Source: Myxococcales bacterium
GTDB lineage: Bacteria; Myxococcota; Polyangia; Fen-1088
DNA length: 13,199 nt
Assembly: GCA_003155465.1 (NCBI GenBank)
Contig: PMCR01000236.1
Location: 1 to 13,199, forward strand
Direction of reading: 5' to 3'
The notes beneath the pieces are model-generated. The model worked only from the letters and a program-made list of their open reading frames with translations. It made no database searches and had not been told where the DNA came from. This document shows positions 1 through 6,594 of the stretch, in pieces. Within the stretch, counting starts at the first letter, position 1, and every line of letters begins with the position of its first letter. A program made the translations under genes and the position numbers.

Positions 1-196
1 CCAGTTTACCCCGCGCGGCTGCGGAGGGCGGAACGCAGCGCTCCAAGGAGGCTGAGGAACAGGGAACCCATCGGGTGATTATCCAAGATGGCGAGGCATG
101 GCGGCTAACCCCACTGTCCATCATCGCCATCGTCGCAAAACACACGTCGCGGACGACGTCTTGGCGAACCACAGGTCTCTCTCCTCGCCCTTCACG
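1..196. other. Left-edge stretch with no supportable gene
   Basis: This stretch lies downstream of the minus-strand DUF3006 gene. Plus-strand frames 1 and 2 stop early (TGA at 76-78 in frame 1). Frame 3 stays open but runs antisense through the DUF3006 gene, and its product is rich in Arg/Ser/Thr/Pro with no recognisable motif. A minus-strand frame is open from ATGs near 120-130 to the left edge, but it lacks a ribosome binding site and coding-like codon use. I see no clear terminator hairpin with a T tract. Confidence 0.5.
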
Positions 197-427
197 TCAC
201 AGCTTGATGTCCCCGCCTGGGTCACTCTCGCCCAACCGCTTGCGCAGGGCCGCGGCGTCGTCGGGCGGAGCCGGCGCCAGCGCCACCGAGATGCGCAGCC
301 ACTGGCCCTCACGCGCGTCGGCCGGCAGCAGCCCGCGCGGCAGATGGAATACCTCTTCGCCGAGGACCAACCGCGCCACGCGGTCCTCTACTTCGTCGAT
401 GAACACGATGTTTTCCGTGGCTGTCAT
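197..427 (-). CDS. DUF3006 family small protein, coupled to the MBL hydrolase
   Basis: Encodes 76 residues. The sequence fits the DUF3006 pattern: a short beta-rich N-terminus (FIDEVEDRVARLVLGEE), a central F-H-L-P-R segment with LLP at 33-35, then AREGQWLRISV at 38-48. The function of DUF3006 is unknown; members are often encoded beside ComEC/Rec2-like MBL hydrolases, as here. The ATG at 425-427 overlaps the TGA of the upstream hydrolase as ATGA, which decides the start and suggests translational coupling. The same frame stays open upstream to 1408, but that extension is antisense-like Arg/Gly/Pro-rich sequence in another frame of the hydrolase gene, so a 403-residue product is rejected. The protein is probably cytoplasmic, since no signal peptide is visible. 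Confidence 0.85.
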   Translation of the reverse strand: MTATENIVFIDEVEDRVARLVLGEEVFHLPRGLLPADAREGQWLRISVALAPAPPDDAAALRKRLGESDPGGDIKL

Positions 428-1353
428 GGCACCTTGAAAACCTCCTTGCGTCCGTGCACAAGCACCTCGATCTGATTCCCGTCGCTTTCGATGGTTATCG
501 GTCCATCGAGGTCGGTGCGGAACACGCGCGTGCCCATGCGCGCGAGGCGGCCCAGCGTCTGCGCATCGGGATGGTGGTATTCGTTGCCCGCGCCCACACT
601 CACCACCGCGATCAGGGGCTGCACCGCCTGGAGAAACTTGGGCGTCGACGAATAGCGGCTGCCGTGGTGGGCCACCTTCAGAACTGCGGCGCGAAGGTTG
701 GCTTGCCCGTCGAGAAGTTTTCTCTCGGTCTGGGCTTCGGCATCGGCCGCAAACAGAATGCCTAGCTTGCCGAAATCGATCCGTGACACCACGCTGTTGG
801 CGTTGACGTTCGATCGTGCGTTGGTGATGGGCGGCTCGGGCGGGCCAAGCAGGGTCATCCGCGCGCCCTCGCCCAGATCTATGGTGCGCCCACGTTCCGC
901 CTGACGAACCGGCACGTGCTGCTTGTCGAGCAGGGCGAGCAGTCTTCCATATTCCTGGATTTCGTGTGGATAGGGCGCGTCCAGGAACATGCGGGTACCA
1001 TGCTTGTCTATAGGCGCGAGCAGGCCACCCAGGTGATCCGCATGGCGGTGGGTGAGAAACACCAGGTCCAGTATCGCGATCCCGCGCGCATTGAGGAACG
1101 CGACCACGGTGTCCCCGGCTTCCGCCAGGCCGCCGTCGATGAGCAGCGTCTTTCCAGTCGGCGACGTGACCAGTGCGGCATCGCCCTGTCCGACGTCCAT
1201 GAAATCCACCCGCAGTCGCCCTGTCAGCTTCGGTCCCTGGGCAGCCGCGCCCCGGCATCCCGCCAGCCATGCCAGCGCCAGCCAGGCCGCCAGCGCGAGC
1301 CTCGGCTGGCGGCCAAGCGGACGCCCACCCGAAAACTGACGAAGGTGGGACAT
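424..1353 (-). CDS. ComEC/Rec2-like metallo-beta-lactamase-fold hydrolase, predicted lipoprotein
   Basis: Encodes 309 residues. The N-terminus has a basic stretch, a hydrophobic core (about residues 19-31) and a lipobox WLAGC with Cys33, so it is probably lipidated and outside the cytoplasm. The MBL domain follows from about residue 46: the strand motif DVGQGDAAL (53-61), the LLIDGG turn (70-75), the metal motif THRHADHLGG (101-110; H102, H104, D106, H107), FAADAE with metal-bridging Asp204, and KVAHHGS (226-232) with the second histidine cluster. NEYHHPD (258-264) is also typical of ComEC-type C-terminal domains. Stand-alone proteins of this type are predicted phosphodiesterases/nucleases; the substrate here is unknown. 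None of the ComEC membrane-channel region is present, so a DNA-uptake role is not implied. It is the first gene of a two-gene unit with the DUF3006 gene. The ATG at 1351-1353 has only a weak ribosome binding site, so the exact start is uncertain. Confidence 0.9.
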   Translation of the reverse strand: MSHLRQFSGGRPLGRQPRLALAAWLALAWLAGCRGAAAQGPKLTGRLRVDFMDVGQGDAALVTSPTGKTLLIDGGLAEAGDTVVAFLNARGIAILDLVFLTHRHADHLGGLLAPIDKHGTRMFLDAPYPHEIQEYGRLLALLDKQHVPVRQAERGRTIDLGEGARMTLLGPPEPPITNARSNVNANSVVSRIDFGKLGILFAADAEAQTERKLLDGQANLRAAVLKVAHHGSRYSSTPKFLQAVQPLIAVVSVGAGNEYHHPDAQTLGRLARMGTRVFRTDLDGPITIESDGNQIEVLVHGRKEVFKVP

Positions 1354-1554
1354 TTGGGCAGGCTAACCCTGTGGTGATGACGCAGGCAAGAAATGGGATG
1401 ATGGGCATACGTTAGTTTTCGGACGGGCTCGCGAAAAGGTGCGTGCCGGCGCGTGCTCTCTGGTGCGGCTTTGCCCACCGCGTCCGGCCGGCCAGCCGGG
1501 CATCGCGGCCAGTCCGGCGCGAGCGAGGCGATCGAGGAGGCTTCCCACTTTCTG

Positions 1555-1582
1555 ACCCGTTCGGGTAAAGTCACTACGTGAC
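1555..1582. promoter_or_regulatory. Two adjacent short palindromes at the start of the Cys-rich lipoprotein gene
   Basis: ACCCG-TT-CGGGT lies at 1555-1566 and GTCAC-TAC-GTGAC at 1570-1582; the second overlaps the GTG start codon at 1578. Both are perfect, but the arms are only 5 bp. They could be operator half-sites or chance in GC-rich DNA. Confidence 0.2.
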
Positions 1583-2666
1583 GTCATGCCTGCGTCTCTG
1601 GATTTTCGCAGTCGTTCTGGCGAGCGCCGGGCTTGCGTGTGTGGTTGACCGTTCGGGGCTGGCGACGCCGCAGCCTTCGGGCGTCGGCGGCGAACCCGCC
1701 GCCATTGCGGCAGCCGGTGGCGTTCCGGTGGATGACCGGGATGGTGGCGCTGGCGGACAGGCCGGAGCGTCAGCGACATCCCTGGGCGACGCGAGCGGCG
1801 GCAGCAGGGGCGACCCGGGTGGGGCCGACGGAGCGGCGAGCGGCGGCAGCGTGGGTGACCCGGGTGGGGCCGACGGAGCGGCGAGCGGCGGCAGCGGGGG
1901 CGACCCGGGTGGGGCCGACGGAGCGGCGAGCGACGGCAGCGGGGGTGACCCGGGCGTGGCCGACGATGCGGCGAGCGACGAAAGCAGCGGGGAAACCGGC
2001 GGGGCAGGGGATGCTGGCGGCGATCTGAGCATCACCGGCGACGCGGGCACCGACGCCGCATCCGAGCCAACCGATGCAGACCGGTGCGCGGGAAAGGGCG
2101 GAACGTACGTTGACGACACATGTGTATTTGATTGCAGCGCGGCCGGCAGCTGCGCATCCGTGGTGACGTGCCCGTCGCCCACCACCTGCCGAATCACATG
2201 CGGGCAAGATGGCTGCGCGGGCGGGATCGATTGCAGCAAGGCCACCGGCTGCGACATCACCTGCGCTGAATCCAAGTCATGTGCGGGCTCGATCAGCTGC
2301 GCGGGTCGTTCGTGCACCGTGGCTTGCGGTGGGCGTAGCGCCTGCGGCAGCGGCGTGCACAGCGTCGCTGCCAAGACTGAGATCACCTGCGCCGGCGACG
2401 GAGCCTGCGGCTCGGCCCTGGTTTGTTCGGGCGATTCCTGCGCGTTGACCTGTTCGGGAAACGGGTCGTGTGCTGGCACCACGAGTATCTACGCGGGCAC
2501 GGGCAGCGCCAATTGCACGGGTCAGAAGTCCTGCCAGGGTGCCGTGGCCTGCTCGGCTGGAATTTGCCAGATCGGCTGCACGGGCTCGCAAAGCTGCTCA
2601 AGCAGCGTTTGTTGTTCGGCCGGAACCTGCTCGCTTCAGCCCCCCAAGCTCACCTGCAGGTACTAG
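1578..2666 (+). CDS. Cysteine-rich predicted lipoprotein with Gly/Ala/Asp tandem repeats
   Basis: Encodes 362 residues from a GTG start; no ATG lies nearby in frame before the signal peptide. A hydrophobic signal (about residues 5-20) ends in SAGLAC with Cys21, an imperfect lipobox, so lipidation is likely but not certain. Residues 22-71 are low-complexity. Residues 72-146 are five tandem 15-residue units of the form ASGGSxGDPGGADGA, the last two degenerate. From Cys170 to the end there are about 32 cysteines in short modules such as CxGxxSCxGxxxC, which implies many disulfides and an extracytoplasmic location. Spacer-plus-Cys-rich lipoproteins of this kind are common in myxobacterial secretomes; the function is unknown. 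Composition is typical of its neighbours. A long antisense frame (1574-2482) across this gene is a by-product of the repeats. Confidence 0.8.
   Translation: MTSCLRLWIFAVVLASAGLACVVDRSGLATPQPSGVGGEPAAIAAAGGVPVDDRDGGAGGQAGASATSLGDASGGSRGDPGGADGAASGGSVGDPGGADGAASGGSGGDPGGADGAASDGSGGDPGVADDAASDESSGETGGAGDAGGDLSITGDAGTDAASEPTDADRCAGKGGTYVDDTCVFDCSAAGSCASVVTCPSPTTCRITCGQDGCAGGIDCSKATGCDITCAESKSCAGSISCAGRSCTVACGGRSACGSGVHSVAAKTEITCAGDGACGSALVCSGDSCALTCSGNGSCAGTTSIYAGTGSANCTGQKSCQGAVACSAGICQIGCTGSQSCSSSVCCSAGTCSLQPPKLTCRY
1791..2015 (+). repeat. Five in-frame 45-bp tandem repeats
   Basis: Five consecutive 45-bp units encode 15 residues each. Units 1-3 are nearly identical (GCGAGCGGCGGCAGC followed by GACCCGGGTGGGGCCGACGG); units 4 and 5 diverge progressively. 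All are in frame, so unit gain or loss would change linker length without a frameshift. Confidence 0.9.
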
Positions 2667-2730
2667 TCCGCATGGACAAGTATTCCCTGTGCGCCCGTGG
2701 CTTCCTGCCGCCGACACACAAACCCACTGC

Positions 2731-2760
2731 TTGCGGTCGGTGGCCAACTGCTAGGATAAT
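2731..2760 (+). promoter_or_regulatory. Candidate sigma-70-type promoter for the propeller lipoprotein
   Basis: TTGCGG at 2731-2736 and GATAAT at 2755-2760 are 18 bp apart. The -10 box matches 5 of 6 consensus bases, the -35 box only 3 of 6. Transcription would begin near 2767, inside the inverted repeat at 2762-2780 and about 40 bp before the ATG at 2807. This rests on pattern alone. Confidence 0.35.
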
Positions 2761-2761
2761 C

Positions 2762-2780
2762 CAGCGACCGGCGGTCGCTG
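2762..2780. repeat. Perfect inverted repeat between two plus-strand genes
   Basis: CAGCGACCG and CGGTCGCTG are separated by a single G, making a 9-bp perfect palindrome or an 8-bp stem with a 3-nt loop. It lies 96 bp after the Cys-rich gene and 27 bp before the ATG at 2807, on the expected start site of the candidate promoter. No T tract follows, so an operator or 5' hairpin seems as likely as a terminator. Confidence 0.55.
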
Positions 2781-2806
2781 CTTGAACCATCAACAGAGTG
2801 TCTTCA

Positions 2807-4624
2807 ATGGTGCGATCCACAGCCAGTCTCCTATGCAGGTTGCTACTAGCCGTCGCAATGGCGGCGTCTTGTGGAACCCGCAGATCCGCGACGCCGATTG
2901 GAGCCGCAGGTTGTGACAAACTTGGCTGGTGCTGGGACAACCCCTCGCCCCAGGGGAACGCGCTGCAAGCTATCTGGGGCGCTTCGCGAGACGATGTCTG
3001 GGCCGTAGGCGAGAGCGGCGCCATCGTCCACTGGGACGGCAAGGTGTGGTCCGCGGCCAACTCTCCCACGCGGGACACGCTGTACGCAATTTGGGGGGCC
3101 AAAGCGGATGACATTTGGGTGGGAGCCCGTGGCGGTCTATTGCTCCACTGGAACGGGGCACGCTGGTCGGAGTTCAGAGCACCGGGCAGCACGGACTACA
3201 TCCGCGCCTTGTGGGGAACCGGCCCCAACAACGTCTGGGCTGTGGGCTGGGGCGGCGCCATCCTGCACTGGAACGGCACGATGTGGTCTGCTGTCGACAG
3301 CAAGACGACTGAATTTCTCTTGGGCTTGTGGGGGAGCGGGCCCTCCGACGTGTGGGCCGTAGGAGTTGGAGGCATCCTGCTTCACTGGGACGGACAGCAG
3401 TGGTCGCGTTCGGTCAACCCGAGCCGCAAGGATCTGACAGGCGTTTGGGGGAGCGGCCCAACCGACGTCTGGGCCGTCGGCGAAGAAGGGGTGATCTTGC
3501 ACTGGAACGGCAAGGCGTGGGCTGCTGCGGCCAACCCAAACGGCGCTCTCTTGAGCGGCGTGTGGGGGACCGGGCCGCAGAGTGTGTGGGCTGTGGGCAA
3601 GATGGTCGTCCTCCACTGGGACGGTGAGAGGTGGGCTGCCCAGCGTGCCGACCGCCCCAGTTCGCTCTGGGCCATTCGGGGGAGCAGCTCACGTGACATC
3701 TGGGCCGTGGGCGGGCCTGGTGGGGCCATTGTCCATTCAACCGGCAGCGATTGGGTGACAGTCACCCGATACCACACCGGCCACCTGTTCGGCATATGGG
3801 GGAGTAGCCCCGACGAGCTGTGGGCCTCCGGTGACGAGCCTGGCCGCCTGCTACGAAGGAGCGGAGGCATCTGGGAACTCGTTTCCAGCAACACTGAGCA
3901 GCCGCTGTTCGGCGTGTGGGGAACCAGCCGGAAAGATGTGTGGGCCGTTGGCATGGAAGGGGCAGTTGTCCATTGGAATGGCACCGCATGGTCGGCGGTG
4001 GAGAGCGGCACCAAGGCAGATCTCGGACCAGTCTGGGGCTCTGGTCCACACGACATCTGGGCCGTCGGGAGCGGCGGCACGATCCTGCACTGGAATGGCA
4101 GCGCGTGGTCCCAGACGCCGAGCGGGACCGAGGAGTTCTTGGATGCGGTCTGGGGCAGTGGCCCGCGTGATGTGTGGGCTGTGGGACGGGAAGGCACCAT
4201 CCTTCACTGGAACGGCCAGGCCTGGTCCGCGACCACCAGTGGCACCACCGAGGAACTGTACGGTGTTTGGAGCTGCACGCCCCGCGATGCCTGGGCCGTA
4301 GGGTACGGTGGCACAGTACTTCACTGGGATGGGGAGCGTTGGTCCGGCGAGTATTCGGGTGGGTTGACCCTGCTGTCCGTCTGGGGGAGCGGCCCGCGCG
4401 ACATTTGGGCGGTGGGCGGCCACGGCCTTGTCCTCCACTGGGATGGCACGGAGTGGACCTACGCCTCGGAGGTGACCATGCAGGACTTGACGCGCGTGTG
4501 GGGGGTGGATGCGAACAATGTCATGGTGGTCGGGGCTGATGGGACCATCCTACGCCGGGATCGATCGCGGGTGGTGCGTGGCTACACCATCAAAGGCCCT
4601 CAGAAGTGGCACTCATTCAAGTGA
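2807..4624 (+). CDS. Predicted beta-propeller lipoprotein with 14 VWGSGPxDVWAVG repeats
   Basis: Encodes 605 residues from ATG 2807, chosen because an AGAG sits 9 nt upstream; an in-frame GTG at 2798 adds three residues. The N-terminus RSTASLLCRLLLAVAMAASC is a signal peptide with a tolerable lipobox (Cys22). From about residue 53 to the C-terminus run fourteen units of about 39 residues with the pattern L..VWGSGP.DVWAVG.GG.ILHWNG..WS. Units 7 and 8 are the most divergent (loss of HWNG), and unit 14 is degenerate. Such Trp/Gly-rich repeats are widespread in myxobacterial secreted proteins and are expected to form beta-propeller blades; 14 units would suit two seven-bladed propellers, which is inference. 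No catalytic motif is visible. A ligand-binding or protein-contact role at the cell surface is the most that can be said. Confidence 0.88.
   Translation: MVRSTASLLCRLLLAVAMAASCGTRRSATPIGAAGCDKLGWCWDNPSPQGNALQAIWGASRDDVWAVGESGAIVHWDGKVWSAANSPTRDTLYAIWGAKADDIWVGARGGLLLHWNGARWSEFRAPGSTDYIRALWGTGPNNVWAVGWGGAILHWNGTMWSAVDSKTTEFLLGLWGSGPSDVWAVGVGGILLHWDGQQWSRSVNPSRKDLTGVWGSGPTDVWAVGEEGVILHWNGKAWAAAANPNGALLSGVWGTGPQSVWAVGKMVVLHWDGERWAAQRADRPSSLWAIRGSSSRDIWAVGGPGGAIVHSTGSDWVTVTRYHTGHLFGIWGSSPDELWASGDEPGRLLRRSGGIWELVSSNTEQPLFGVWGTSRKDVWAVGMEGAVVHWNGTAWSAVESGTKADLGPVWGSGPHDIWAVGSGGTILHWNGSAWSQTPSGTEEFLDAVWGSGPRDVWAVGREGTILHWNGQAWSATTSGTTEELYGVWSCTPRDAWAVGYGGTVLHWDGERWSGEYSGGLTLLSVWGSGPRDIWAVGGHGLVLHWDGTEWTYASEVTMQDLTRVWGVDANNVMVVGADGTILRRDRSRVVRGYTIKGPQKWHSFK
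2963..4600 (+). repeat. About 14 degenerate 117-bp coding repeats
   Basis: The blade units correspond to a DNA period of roughly 117 bp, recognisable by recurring TGGGCCGT(A/C/G)GG and CACTGGAACGGC/CACTGGGACGG. Boundaries are approximate because unit lengths vary by one or two codons. Confidence 0.8.
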
Positions 4625-4709
4625 CACCCCTCGAGTCGGCCCGCTTTCGGCCATCGTGAAGGCTGTGAGCTGATCGCCATCGATCTTCCCCGGAAGCAAG
4701 AGGGCTGCC

Positions 4710-4726
4710 AACCTGGGCGCCAGGTT
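4710..4726. terminator. Hairpin at the convergent gene junction
   Basis: AACCTGG-GCG-CCAGGTT is a perfect 7-bp stem with a 3-nt loop. It lies 85 bp past the propeller gene and its right arm runs into the TAA of the minus-strand TPR gene (4725-4727). It is placed for bidirectional termination, but no T tract is seen on either side, so the terminator call is weak. Confidence 0.35.
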
Positions 4727-6392
4727 ATGGCCGCAGTTCCTCGAGGCGCGCCCGCAGCGAGTCCGGCACGGGGTCAACGTCCATCAGGTGCTCGGGGGAA
4801 GCCACGCGCTCGTCGCTGGACGTCGCGGCCGCCTGCTCGGCCCACGCGGCCTGGCTGTCGTCCATCGCCGAGAACACCATGGCCTGGCCGGCGCGGCCTC
4901 GCGCCCAGTCCGGCGACGCCTTGGTCAGGGCGCGAAGAACGGCATCGGCACCCGGTGCATTGCCTGCAAGTAGACGCGACATCGCAAGAGTCCAGGCGGC
5001 ATCCCGCGAATGGGATTGCAGGCGGAGCGCGCGCCCGGCGAGGGTAATGGCTTCCGGGTACTCGCCCGCCACGAGGCACAGCCGGGCGGCCCGGGCAGTG
5101 AATGCGGCCCGCTCGCCGCGGTTCCGCTCGTATCGCGCGGCGGACAGCCAGACTTGCGCTGCCTCCGCGTAGGCGCCCTCCGATTCGAAGTAACGGCCGA
5201 GCGCCTCGGCCGCCGCCGAGCGCTGGGCCGGCTGGCGCAGCGACCATTTCACGAAGGATTCGGCGTCAGCCATCCGGTTGGCCGCACGCAGGAATCGCAC
5301 TACCAGCGGCGCCACGGCGCCCGGGGCCAGACCGCTTGCGCGCTGCCAGACTGTGCGCGCGGAGTCCGGCCTGCCCACGGCCCACTCGCGTGCTCCCCAG
5401 CAGGTCTCGACCAGCGCGGCGTTCTCGCAAGGCCAGATCCCTTCGAACCCCGCCGGCGCCGCGCTGGCTGGGGCTTGGTCGAGGAAGCGCTCGCCCTGTG
5501 CCCGGCAGCGGGCCCGTTCAGGGCTCTCGATGGACACGCTCGGGGGGAGCCCCCACTCCTTTACGACGATCTCACGCCACTCGCCGTGCGACCATAGTTC
5601 GAGATCCCGGCCTCGCTGGCGCACCTGCACTGGCGCCTGCAACAGCTCCCCGAGATTCAATCTCACGGCCACGCAGTCCAGTTCTGCGATCGATGGCAAG
5701 CGCGCAACGATCAGAACGTTCGAGCCTGGGATCGCCACCACGACCGTTCCGCGCGCAACGGCGAGGACCGAGCCGCGGGCGACATGGGCTTGCAGGTCAC
5801 AGGTCAGTCCTGCCTGGCCGCGTTCTCTACTGGCCGTGTAGTACAGACGGCCGCTGCTATGCAGTGTCACCGGCCCCTGGCCGATGATCGCGCCAGCCAG
5901 GGGGGGCCCGAGCTTCTGCGGAACATCCAGAGACGACCTGAGCAAGGTCACCTGCACGCCGCCTGAAGCGCGCTCGCGCGCCCGCAGATCGTCTGCCCCT
6001 GGAAAACCGTAGTAGTGGCGGGCCGTCGCCAGCACGGTGTGGCGCCGGTCGCAGTGCAGAAGCACGATCGTGCGGTCTTCCCCCTCCAGGGGATCGCCGA
6101 ATCTGTGCACTTCCCTGTGGGCATCGGGACCGGTGCCGTAGGTGTATACGATGCGGTCCCATCCTTCGAGCGAGCAGGATCCACCGTCCCATTTGCCCGT
6201 GATCTGCACGCTGTCGTGCAAGCCAGCGTCCTGCGGCGTGGGGACGAGCGGCGCCGTCTCCCGCGATGGTGGAAGGGCGCTGGCATCGCGCGCGCCAAGC
6301 AGAACAAGGCACAGCAGAACGCCGCCAGCCATCCGCGACCGCGTCGCTCCAGCTTTGTGCGTTGCCCGGTATTTGGCCACCATCGCTTCCAT
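4725..6392 (-). CDS. Secreted TPR-containing protein of unknown function
   Basis: Encodes 555 residues from the ATG at 6390-6392. The frame continues upstream to a TTG at 6461, but the extra 23 residues would push the signal peptide deep into the protein; an in-frame ATG at 6332 is also possible. The N-terminus has basic residues, then MAGGVLLCLVLLG and a signal-peptidase-I-like ASA site near residue 39. The middle (about 65-340) is beta-rich with scattered cysteines, including IVVAIPGS-like strands, and matches no family I recognise. The C-terminal third (about 375-530) has helical pairs of tetratricopeptide type, such as AEALGRYFESEGAYAEAAQVWLSA-like and AGEYPEAITLAGRALRL. TPRs mediate protein contacts. 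It lies 202 bp downstream of the regulator gene on the same strand; the gap holds a long hairpin, so co-transcription is unclear. Confidence 0.8.
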   Translation of the reverse strand: MEAMVAKYRATHKAGATRSRMAGGVLLCLVLLGARDASALPPSRETAPLVPTPQDAGLHDSVQITGKWDGGSCSLEGWDRIVYTYGTGPDAHREVHRFGDPLEGEDRTIVLLHCDRRHTVLATARHYYGFPGADDLRARERASGGVQVTLLRSSLDVPQKLGPPLAGAIIGQGPVTLHSSGRLYYTASRERGQAGLTCDLQAHVARGSVLAVARGTVVVAIPGSNVLIVARLPSIAELDCVAVRLNLGELLQAPVQVRQRGRDLELWSHGEWREIVVKEWGLPPSVSIESPERARCRAQGERFLDQAPASAAPAGFEGIWPCENAALVETCWGAREWAVGRPDSARTVWQRASGLAPGAVAPLVVRFLRAANRMADAESFVKWSLRQPAQRSAAAEALGRYFESEGAYAEAAQVWLSAARYERNRGERAAFTARAARLCLVAGEYPEAITLAGRALRLQSHSRDAAWTLAMSRLLAGNAPGADAVLRALTKASPDWARGRAGQAMVFSAMDDSQAAWAEQAAATSSDERVASPEHLMDVDPVPDSLRARLEELRP

Positions 6393-6529
6393 TCGGCTTG
6401 CTAAGCAATGCCAGTCGCGTGCCAGTGATTGCGCCGGCAACGAGAGCGCGTCCTTGAGCAATGGTACGATCCGGCGGGGTTGGCGGGAAGCAGATCGACC
6501 GCTGGCGGCGTTTCAGGGCGGAACCGCGT

Positions 6530-6574
6530 CCCATGCGCGGGTGGCGCCTGGTCACGGCAGACACCCGGCATGGG
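6530..6574. repeat. Long imperfect inverted repeat between two minus-strand genes
   Basis: CCCATGCGCGGGTG (6530-6543) pairs with CACCCGGCATGGG (6562-6574): 13 bp with one bulged base and an 18-nt loop. It begins 21 bp beyond the stop codon of the regulator gene in the direction of its transcription and lies 138 bp or more upstream of the TPR gene start. It could terminate or protect the regulator mRNA, or serve as an operator for the TPR gene. There is no T tract. Confidence 0.55.
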
Positions 6575-6594
6575 ATGGCAGTATCGCCGCGATG

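Noticed and set aside
197..1408. A single 403-residue minus-strand protein
   Set aside because: Only its last 76 residues look like a protein family (DUF3006). The upstream part is an out-of-frame reading of the hydrolase gene, and the ATGA overlap gives the true start.
1791..2015. CRISPR array
   Set aside because: Units abut with no unique spacers and are in frame within a coding region.
1574..2482. A 302-codon minus-strand frame, Pro/Ala/Ser-rich, over the Cys-rich lipoprotein gene
   Set aside because: It is the antisense of GC-rich tandem repeats, has no motif or ribosome binding site, and the plus strand has a signal peptide and ordered cysteines.
3382..4200. A 272-codon minus-strand frame inside the propeller gene
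   Set aside because: It is a shadow of the repeats; the plus-strand frame carries a regular 39-residue pattern.
6507..6515. GGCGTTTCA, matching one arm of the copy-B palindrome, upstream of the TPR gene
   Set aside because: Only a half-site; no second arm at the right spacing, and the nearby minus-strand GG...GC pair has 11 rather than 10 bases between, so I do not add the TPR gene to the regulon.
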